64,000 nt of DNA from Gemmatimonadota bacterium (GTDB lineage: Bacteria; Gemmatimonadota; Gemmatimonadetes; Palauibacterales; KS3-K002). Shown piece by piece: positions 29,667 to 36,862 of this stretch (position 1 is the first letter of the stretch; the number at the start of each line of letters is the position of its first letter). A program made the translations under genes and the position numbers. Where the stretch lies: the NCBI GenBank assembly GCA_020344015.1, contig CP070812.1, positions 3,456,840-3,520,839 of the forward strand, read 5' to 3'. The notes beneath the pieces are model-generated. The model did no database searches, was not told where the DNA came from, and worked only from the letters and a program-made list of their open reading frames with translations.

Positions 29667-32600
29667 TCAAGCAAGCAGTCACAGATTTCCTAGGCACCAA
29701 GTTCGAGCGCGACGTTCGCAAGATCCAGCCGATAGTCGACGAGATCCACCGGCACGAGGATCGCCTCAAGGACTTCAGCGAAGAGGAATTGAAGGCCCAG
29801 ACGGAGAAATTCCGCCGCATAATCCACGCGCGCACGCACGAGCTCGATGAGAAGATTGTCGAGCTCAAAGAGACGAAAAAGCGGACCGAGTCCGCCAGTG
29901 AGCGCGAGCGCATGGCGATGCAGATCGGACAACTCGAGCCCGAGCTGCACGCCGCCATCCAGGAAGTCCTGGATGAGATACTGCCGGAAGCGTACGCCAC
30001 CGTCCGCGAGGCATGCCGCCGTCTGATGAACGTCGACATCATCGTCCGCGGTCACGACATGCAGTGGGACATGGTGCCGTACGACGTGCAGCTAATCGGC
30101 GGTATCGTCCTGCATCAGGGCAAAATCGCCGAGATGGCGACGGGCGAAGGCAAGACTCTCGTCGCCACCATGCCGCTTTACCTGAACGCTCTCCCCGGCA
30201 GGGGCGCCCATCTCGTCACCGTCAACGACTACCTGGCGAAGCGCGACTCGGAGTGGATGGGGACGGTGTTCAAGTACCTCGGCCTCACCGTCGGCTGTCT
30301 CGACGCCACCGAGCCGGGCACCCCGGAGCGCCGCGCCGCCTACGAATGCGAGATCACGTACGGTACCAACAACGAGTTCGGCTTCGACTATCTCCGCGAC
30401 AACATGGTCCACGGGCTGGCCGACCGCGTCCAGCGCACTCACAACTACGCGATCATCGATGAGGTGGATTCAGTGCTCATCGATGAGGCCCGAACGCCAC
30501 TCATCATCAGCGGCCCGGTCGGCCGGGAAGACAACAAGCGGTACGGCGAGTTCAATGCCCAGGTCTCGGGCCTCGCCCGAAAGCAGGCCCGCATCGTGAA
30601 CGCCCTGCTGGCCGAGGCGGACGAACTGCTCGGACGGGCGGAAGGTGAAGAGGGCGATCAGGAGGCGTGGTACCGGTTGGGCGAGAAGGTGCTGCTCGCG
30701 CATCGCGGGATGCCGAAGAACAAGAAGCTCGCGAAGCTGCTCCAGGAGCCCGGCGTCCGCAAGATCATGCAGCGCGTGGAAGCCGACTACATGCGGGAGA
30801 AGCGGCTGCACGAGCTGGAGGAAGACCTTCTCTACTCGATGGACGAGAAGGGCCACCAGGTCCACCTGACCGATCAGGGACTCGACACCCTGTCGCCCAA
30901 GGACCACGAGGCGTTCGTGGTGCCCGACCTCTCCCAGGTCTTCCACGAGATCGAGAAGGACGAATCGCTCTCCACCGACGAGAAGCGGGCGAAGATCGCC
31001 GTCGAGGAGCGCGAGTACGCCGAGAAGTCGGAGAAGATCCACATCATCCACCAGCTGCTCAAGGCTCACACCCTGTTCGAGCGCGATACGGATTATGTGG
31101 TCGAGACCGGCCAGGTGATCATCGTTGACGAGTTCACCGGCCGGAAGATGGCAGGCCGGCGCTGGAGCGACGGGCTGCACCAGGCCGTGGAAGCGAAAGA
31201 GGCCGTGACCGTGCGGGGCGAAACGCAGACCCTCGCCACCATCACGATCCAGAACTACTTCCGCATGTACGAGAAGCTGGCCGGTATGACGGGGACCGCC
31301 GAGACGGAAGAGGGCGAGTTCCACCAGATCTACGGTCTCGAGGTGGTCGTCATCCCCACCAACCGGCCGGTACGCCGCATCGATCAGGACGACGTCGTCT
31401 ACAAGACGAAGCGGGAGAAGTACGCCGCCCTGCTCGACGAGATCGAGCGCAACCACAGCCGGGGCCTACCGATTCTCGTTGGAACGACCAGCGTCGACAC
31501 CTCGGAAACCGTTTCTCGCATGCTCCGCCGTCGCGGTATCAAGCACAACGTGCTGAACGCGAAGTACCACGAGCGTGAGGCGGAAATCGTCCTACAGGCT
31601 GGACAGCCCGGCGCGGTGACGATCGCCACGAACATGGCGGGCCGTGGCACCGACATCAAGCTGGCACCGGGTGTCGTGAAGTGCAGCGTCTGTGCGATCG
31701 ATGCCCAGCAGCCGTCCTTCGGCCGCTTCCGCGAGGAAGCCGATCTCGACCCGGCGCAGGCCAAAGAGTTCGGCTGCAATGATGATCCTCCCTGCGGCCT
31801 GGTGATCCTCGGCACCGAGCGGCACGACTCGCGACGGATCGACCGCCAGTTGCGTGGTCGGTCGGGGCGCCAGGGCGACGCGGGGGGGTCGCTCTTCTTC
31901 CTGTCGCTCGAAGACGACCTGATGCGCCTGTTCATGGCCGAGCGACTGGCCAAGATCATGGACAAGCTGGGCGCCGAGGAGGGCGAAGTCATCACTCACC
32001 CCTGGGTGACCAAGGCGATCGAGCGCGCCCAGTCACGTGTCGAGCTGACGAACTTCGATGCCCGCAAACGGCTGCTGGAGTACGACGATGTAATGAACCA
32101 GCAGCGCGAGGTCATCTACGATCTCCGACTGTTCGCCCTTGAAGGCGGTGAAGATCTGAAGGGCGAGATCTGGGACATGATCCGCGATGCGGTGCTCACC
32201 CGCTTCGACGAGTACGTGCCGGAGACCGAGCACGAGGAGAAATGGGACCTGGCCGGACTCAAGAACCGGCTGCTGCTAGAGTTCTTCCTGCATTGCCCCG
32301 AGCTACCGGACGAGAGCTCGCTCGACACGGCGCTCGAGTGGGAAGATCGTGATGCGCTGACCGACTACGTAGTCGAGAAAGCCGAGGCCGTCTTCAAGAA
32401 GAAGGTCGAGGACTTCGGCGAAGAGGCGGAGCGCATACTCTCCTACATCTTCCTTTACACCATCGACGAGAAGTGGAAGGACCACCTCTACGACCTCGAC
32501 CAGCTCAAGGCCGGCATCTATTTCCGCGCCTGGGGCCAGAAGGATCCTCTCATCGAGTACAAGAAGGAAGCCTACGAGATGTTCGTGGACTTGATGGGCG

Positions 32601-33010
32601 ACATCCGCACGACCCTGGCCGATCGCCTGTTCAAGGCTCAGATGATGCCGCCGCAGCCGATGCGCGCCCCGCGGATCACCCGCGTTAGCGGCCCCACCCT
32701 CGATACCACGGACGACGGTTTCGCGCCGGGCGCTGCGGCCGCCGCGGCTCGCGGCTTTGCCCCCACCGGCGTGGCGGCCTCGGCCCAGGCCGGCCCACCC
32801 ACCGGCGTGTCCGATTCGGCCGCAGCGGCTGCCGGCCTTCCGGCACCGGCCCGCCGTCCGAGCACGGTGGTCACCAACCGGGCGGAGGGGGCGGCCCCGG
32901 CCAAGCCCGTCTCCACGGGTGACAAGGTGGGACGCAACGATCCGTGCCCTTGTGGCTCAGGCCGCAAGTACAAGAAGTGCCACGGACGGCCCGGCGCCCC
33001 GCCATTGTAG
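29663..33010 (+). CDS. secA: Protein translocase ATPase SecA, with a four-Cys insertion
   Basis: 1115 aa, longer than the about 900 of E. coli. Walker A region MATGEGKTL near residue 158, IIDEVDSVLIDEARTPLIIS, a long preprotein cross-linking domain, GTTSVDTSETVS and RQLRGRSGRQGD in NBD2. Between GRGTDIKLAPG and GLVILGTERHD there is an insert with C674, C677, C705 and C711, probably metal-binding. The C-terminus ends in an Ala-rich linker and the usual SEC-C zinc tail NDPCPCGSGRKYKKCHG. Starts in an ATGA overlap with nadD. Confidence 0.97.
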   Translation: MIKQAVTDFLGTKFERDVRKIQPIVDEIHRHEDRLKDFSEEELKAQTEKFRRIIHARTHELDEKIVELKETKKRTESASERERMAMQIGQLEPELHAAIQEVLDEILPEAYATVREACRRLMNVDIIVRGHDMQWDMVPYDVQLIGGIVLHQGKIAEMATGEGKTLVATMPLYLNALPGRGAHLVTVNDYLAKRDSEWMGTVFKYLGLTVGCLDATEPGTPERRAAYECEITYGTNNEFGFDYLRDNMVHGLADRVQRTHNYAIIDEVDSVLIDEARTPLIISGPVGREDNKRYGEFNAQVSGLARKQARIVNALLAEADELLGRAEGEEGDQEAWYRLGEKVLLAHRGMPKNKKLAKLLQEPGVRKIMQRVEADYMREKRLHELEEDLLYSMDEKGHQVHLTDQGLDTLSPKDHEAFVVPDLSQVFHEIEKDESLSTDEKRAKIAVEEREYAEKSEKIHIIHQLLKAHTLFERDTDYVVETGQVIIVDEFTGRKMAGRRWSDGLHQAVEAKEAVTVRGETQTLATITIQNYFRMYEKLAGMTGTAETEEGEFHQIYGLEVVVIPTNRPVRRIDQDDVVYKTKREKYAALLDEIERNHSRGLPILVGTTSVDTSETVSRMLRRRGIKHNVLNAKYHEREAEIVLQAGQPGAVTIATNMAGRGTDIKLAPGVVKCSVCAIDAQQPSFGRFREEADLDPAQAKEFGCNDDPPCGLVILGTERHDSRRIDRQLRGRSGRQGDAGGSLFFLSLEDDLMRLFMAERLAKIMDKLGAEEGEVITHPWVTKAIERAQSRVELTNFDARKRLLEYDDVMNQQREVIYDLRLFALEGGEDLKGEIWDMIRDAVLTRFDEYVPETEHEEKWDLAGLKNRLLLEFFLHCPELPDESSLDTALEWEDRDALTDYVVEKAEAVFKKKVEDFGEEAERILSYIFLYTIDEKWKDHLYDLDQLKAGIYFRAWGQKDPLIEYKKEAYEMFVDLMGDIRTTLADRLFKAQMMPPQPMRAPRITRVSGPTLDTTDDGFAPGAAAAAARGFAPTGVAASAQAGPPTGVSDSAAAAAGLPAPARRPSTVVTNRAEGAAPAKPVSTGDKVGRNDPCPCGSGRKYKKCHGRPGAPPL

Positions 33011-33220
33011 AATCCCCAATCTAGGGAAGGCCGAGTTTCCAGGTCGTCTGGGAATCCGTGGAATCCGTGGCATTCGGCATTCCCGGATTTGGATTCCGGG
33101 AGTCGCAATTCGGGATTCCGGGATTCGGAATCCGGCACTCCCCGATTCCCGCATACCACGGATTCCACGCATACCTCGGATTCTCAATCCGCAAATCCCC
33201 GAATCCCCGAATCCCATGCT
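33010..33220. repeat. Intergenic inverted-repeat island 2 (GAATCC/GGATTC word)
   Basis: About 210 bases between secA and radC consist of GGAATCC, GGATTCC and CCGAATCC variants. Two nested long pairings exist: 33057-33070 with 33156-33169 (14 bp, perfect) and 33112-33128 with 33199-33215 (17 bp, one mismatch). Tandem GAATCCGTG at the left and CCCCGAATCC at the right are extra copies. It begins right at the secA stop. A reading frame crosses it but has no protein signature. Confidence 0.8.
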
Positions 33221-33255
33221 GATCTGTTGATCCACCTGCTCAGATTGGACCCAGT

Positions 33256-33969
33256 ATGGTGTCCGACCCACGATCACCCGCTATCAAGGAGTGGCCATCC
33301 AATGAGCGGCCGCGGGAGCGTTTCACAGCTCTGGGGCCGGCGGCACTGCGCACGGCCGAGCTGCTCGCCATTTTGGCGTCGAGCGGTACGGGTGGAAGAA
33401 GCGCGCTCGAGGTGGCGGAAGGTCTCTACGAGCATTTCGGGCGCTCGCTGCGTCGCCTAGGAAACGCGTCCGGCTCGCAGCTCATGGCGGTGCCCGGGAT
33501 CGGGGAGGCGCGGGCCGTGGCCATCCTGGCGGCGCTCGAGCTGGGGCGGCGCGCCGCCGAGGAAGAACGCCGCGAGGACGACCGGGTCGCAGCGCCGCGC
33601 GACGTATATCGGCGCTTCGAACTCCGGCTGCGCGATCTGCGCCAGGAGGAGTTCCACGTGCTGCTCCTCAACACGCAGAACGCCGTGATGCGGGAGGTCA
33701 TGGTGACGCGCGGCATACTCGACGCTTCGGTAGTCCACCCGCGCGAGGTCTTCGCACCGGCGCTGACCGAGGCAGCGGCGGCGGTGATCCTGGTCCACAA
33801 CCACCCCAGCGGTGACCCGACCCCCTCGCCGGCCGACCGCGAGGTGACCCGGCAGCTGGTCGAGGCCGGCCGGGTTCTCGGCATACCAGTCCGCGACCAC
33901 GTCATCGTGGGCAACGGGCGGTACGCCAGCTTCCTTGATCTGGGCCAGATCCCGGCCCTCGACCGCTAG
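33256..33969 (+). CDS. radC: RadC family JAMM-domain protein
   Basis: 237 aa. An N-terminal helix-hairpin-helix region (LGPAALRTAELLAILASSGT, VPGIGEARAVAILAALELG) is followed by an MPN/JAMM domain with VHPREVF and the metal site HNHPSGDPTPSPAD at about residue 181. RadC is annotated as DNA repair, but its actual reaction is not established. The ATG at 33256 has no clear SD and follows island 2. Confidence 0.93.
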   Translation: MVSDPRSPAIKEWPSNERPRERFTALGPAALRTAELLAILASSGTGGRSALEVAEGLYEHFGRSLRRLGNASGSQLMAVPGIGEARAVAILAALELGRRAAEEERREDDRVAAPRDVYRRFELRLRDLRQEEFHVLLLNTQNAVMREVMVTRGILDASVVHPREVFAPALTEAAAAVILVHNHPSGDPTPSPADREVTRQLVEAGRVLGIPVRDHVIVGNGRYASFLDLGQIPALDR

Positions 33970-34092
33970 CGGTGGGCCGGCTAACGGTTCCAAAGCGATC
34001 GCTCCGGCGTGGCGGTCGCCGGTGTAACTTGCGGCGCGGCATAAATCTAGCGAATGTATCCTCTGTGAGCCTCGCGGAGGCAGAAACTGGCT

Positions 34093-34123
34093 CCCCACTT
34101 CTGTGTAGGAGTTAAAGGTGGGG
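34093..34123 (+). promoter_or_regulatory. Leader stem that would pair with the rel start codon
   Basis: CCCCAC at 34093-34098 can pair with GTGGGG at 34118-34123, which contains the GTG start proposed for rel; the SD AGGAG at 34107-34111 falls in the loop. The stem is only six base pairs. The upstream gap 33970-34117 holds a small GCCTC/GAGGC hairpin but no convincing promoter. Confidence 0.3.
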
Positions 34124-36415
34124 TGTGCCCTGTTTCCTTTTGCCTCCCGCAACTCGCTGCAACCAGAGATCGATATGGCGTCGGAACGCACCACCGACAT
34201 GGTCGAGCAGCCCAGCACAGGAAGGACGCCGTCTGGCGACGGTCCCCTGTTGCCGCCTGATTTCGTCGACGCCATCGCCGAGACCCGGGAACGCTTGGAC
34301 CTCGAGCTCCTCGCCAAGGCCTTCGAGTACAGCCAGCGCGCCCACCAGGGCCAGAAACGCAAGTCGGGTGAAGACTACATCAGCCACTGCGTCGAGGTCG
34401 GGAAGATTCTAGCCGACCTCTACCTCGATACCGCGTCGATCTGCGCCGCCTTCCTCCATGACGTGGTCGAAGACACGGACACGCCGGCCGAAGAGATCGA
34501 GCAACTGTTCGGGCATGAGATTGCCACGATCGTCGACGGCCTCACCAAGATCGGCCGGGTCGAGTTCAGCTCGAGCACCGAACAGCAGGCGGAGAACTTC
34601 CGCAAACTGCTACTTTCCATGGCTCGTGATGCCCGGGTGATCATCGTCAAGCTTGCCGATCGCCTACACAACATGCGTACGCTCGAGGCACTACCGCCGG
34701 GTACGCAGCGTCGCATCGCGCGTGAGACGCGTGAGATCTACGCGCCGCTCGCCCATCGCTTGGGGATGGCGAGGGTGAAGTGGGAGCTCGAGGATCTCGC
34801 ATTCAAGTATCTCGAGGGTCAGGCGTACAAGCAGCTGGCCAAAAAGGTGCAGGAGCGGCGCAAGCAGCGCGAGGCGTGGATCCGGCAACTCGCTGAGCCG
34901 CTCGCCGAAGAGCTCGAGGCGGCGGGCATCGAGTGCGAGGTCGTCGGACGCCCGAAGCATCTGTGGTCGATCTACAACAAGATGCGCAGGCGGGGGAAGC
35001 CGTACGATGAGATCTATGACTTGATGGCTATCCGCGTGATTGCCCATAGCATCAAGGACTGCTATCACGCTCTCGGTGCGATCCACAACAAGTGGACACC
35101 TCTCACCGAGCGCTTTCACGACTACATCGCCACGCCAAAGTCGAACATGTACAGGTCGCTCCACACGACGATCTTCGGACCGGGCGGCCGTCTGTACGAG
35201 ATCCAGATCCGTACCCACGATATGCACCACACTGCCGAGTTCGGAATCGCGGCCCACTGGCGCTACAAGGAGGGCTATAAGGGTGCGCCCGACGAGGTCG
35301 ACGAGAAGCTCGCCTGGTTCCGCCAGGTCCTCGAGTGGCAGCAGGAGACCAGAGAGCCGGAGGAGTTTCTGGAGTTCCTGCGTATCGACTTGTACCAGGA
35401 CGAGATATTCGTCTTCACGCCGGCGGGCGACGTGAAGCAGTTGCCCAAGGGCGCCACACCAATCGATTTCGCCTTCGCGGTGCACACCGAGGTGGGCTAC
35501 CACTGCGCCGGTGCGCGGGTCAACGGACGCATCGCTCCGTTGACTCGTCAGCTGACCAGCGGTGACACGGTCGAGATCATCACCAATCCCAAGCAGAGTC
35601 CGTCCCCCGATTGGCTCAACTTCGTCTGCACCGCTCGGGCCCGGAACAAGATCCGCCAGTTTATCCGCCAAGAGGAGCAGAGTACTGCGGTCAAGATCGG
35701 CAAGGAGTTCCTGGAACGTGAGCTGCGCAAGCTTCGCAAGAAGGCGTCGGAAGCCGAGCTCGGCGAGGCCAGCTCGAGGGCCGGGTTTACGAACCTCGAC
35801 GGACTATACGCAGCCTTAGGCCGCGGCGATGTAGCTCTCTCGACCGTCTTGAGACACCTCTGGCCAGACGCAGAAGTGCCGACCGAGGTGGAGAAGCCGG
35901 GGCGAATCGGTCGTCTGGTCGAGCAAATACGCGGTGGCCCCCGCGGTGTGAAGATCCAGGGGATCGACAACGTAGCGGTCCGCTATTCGCAATGCTGCCA
36001 GCCGGTGCCGGGCGATGAAGTCATTGGATACATCACGCGCGGCCGCGGGATCTCGATCCACCGCAGCGACTGCCCGAACATTCTCAAATTCAGCGAGCAC
36101 CCCGAGCGGCGCATCGAGATCGACTGGCGAACCGACAAGGCACATTTGTACTTCGTGCGCATTCGCGTCGAGGGTACCGATCGACGCGGTCTACTTTCGG
36201 ATATCGCTAAGGCGATCAGCAACACGGGAACGAACATCCAGAGTGCCGTCACGGAGGCCGTCGAGGGTGGGATGCGCGGTGAGTTCGTCGTCGAGATCGA
36301 GAACTTGACGCACTTGATGAAGGTTACCAAGGCGGTGCGCAAGGTGAAGGGCGTCGTCAGCGTCGAGCGACGCGAGAGACTGATCGAGTCGGAGCTGCAG
36401 GCGGAGGTGGAGTAG
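34118..36415 (+). CDS. rel: Bifunctional (p)ppGpp synthetase/hydrolase Rel
   Basis: 765 aa from GTG 34118 (SD TAGGAG six bases upstream); ATG 34175 is the alternative and removes 19 residues. Order: HD hydrolase domain (ISHCVEV, FLHDVVEDT, KLADRLHNMRTL), synthetase domain (YDEIYDLMAIRVI, YIATPKSNMYRSLHT, EIQIRTHDMHHTAEFGIAAHW), TGS domain (EIFVFTPAGDVKQLPKGATP), a conserved QCCQPVPGDEVIGY cysteine region, and a C-terminal ACT domain. Intact HD residues suggest it can both make and degrade the alarmone. Confidence 0.95.
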   Translation: MGCALFPFASRNSLQPEIDMASERTTDMVEQPSTGRTPSGDGPLLPPDFVDAIAETRERLDLELLAKAFEYSQRAHQGQKRKSGEDYISHCVEVGKILADLYLDTASICAAFLHDVVEDTDTPAEEIEQLFGHEIATIVDGLTKIGRVEFSSSTEQQAENFRKLLLSMARDARVIIVKLADRLHNMRTLEALPPGTQRRIARETREIYAPLAHRLGMARVKWELEDLAFKYLEGQAYKQLAKKVQERRKQREAWIRQLAEPLAEELEAAGIECEVVGRPKHLWSIYNKMRRRGKPYDEIYDLMAIRVIAHSIKDCYHALGAIHNKWTPLTERFHDYIATPKSNMYRSLHTTIFGPGGRLYEIQIRTHDMHHTAEFGIAAHWRYKEGYKGAPDEVDEKLAWFRQVLEWQQETREPEEFLEFLRIDLYQDEIFVFTPAGDVKQLPKGATPIDFAFAVHTEVGYHCAGARVNGRIAPLTRQLTSGDTVEIITNPKQSPSPDWLNFVCTARARNKIRQFIRQEEQSTAVKIGKEFLERELRKLRKKASEAELGEASSRAGFTNLDGLYAALGRGDVALSTVLRHLWPDAEVPTEVEKPGRIGRLVEQIRGGPRGVKIQGIDNVAVRYSQCCQPVPGDEVIGYITRGRGISIHRSDCPNILKFSEHPERRIEIDWRTDKAHLYFVRIRVEGTDRRGLLSDIAKAISNTGTNIQSAVTEAVEGGMRGEFVVEIENLTHLMKVTKAVRKVKGVVSVERRERLIESELQAEVE

Positions 36416-36825
36416 TGCCGGCCTACTGGCTATTGAAGAGCGAGCCGGGTGACTATTCATTCGAAGATCTGGAGCGTGAAGGACGCGCGGTCTGGGACGG
36501 GGTCAAGAACCCCGCGGCTCTCAAGCACATGCGACGGGCGCGGCCCGGCGACCGGGCGTTCTTCTATCACACGGGCAAGGAAAAGGCGATCGTCGGAATT
36601 GCCCGTCTGGAGACCGAGGCCTACCCGGACCCGGATCGGACGGACGACCGATTCCTGGTGTTCGAGGTCAGCCCGCAGGAGCGGCTGCCTCGGCCCGTGA
36701 CCTTGGCGCGCATCAAGTCAGAGGCGAGTTTTCAGCAGTGGGAGCTGGTGCGTGTGCCGCGCCTCTCCGTGATGCCCGTCCCTCGGGATACCTGGAAGCG
36801 GATCCTCGAGATTTCGCGGCCCTAG
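36415..36825 (+). CDS. EVE domain protein
   Basis: 136 aa from a GTG sharing one base with the rel stop. AYWLLKSEPGDYSFEDLERE, VWDGVKNPAALKHMRRARPG, RAFFYHTGKEKAIVGIA and the C-terminal WELVRVPRLSVMP are the EVE family pattern, a PUA/YTH-like fold thought to bind modified bases in nucleic acid. Full-length for a stand-alone EVE protein. Its direct target is unknown. Confidence 0.93.
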   Translation: MPAYWLLKSEPGDYSFEDLEREGRAVWDGVKNPAALKHMRRARPGDRAFFYHTGKEKAIVGIARLETEAYPDPDRTDDRFLVFEVSPQERLPRPVTLARIKSEASFQQWELVRVPRLSVMPVPRDTWKRILEISRP

Positions 36826-36862
36826 GACTCAATTATGAGGCCGCGCTGACCACTCGAGCGGA

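Noticed and set aside
30470-31456. 328-codon minus-strand frame
   Set aside because: Antisense shadow of secA; Leu/Val/Asp-rich low-complexity typical of such shadows.
33010-33220. CRISPR array or tRNA gene
   Set aside because: Repeat units are too short, degenerate and lack unique spacers of equal size; no cloverleaf with a TTCGA arm in the right place could be drawn.
32757-33230. 157-codon frame crossing the secA end and island 2
   Set aside because: Half overlaps secA, half is translated repeat; no start signal and no protein pattern.
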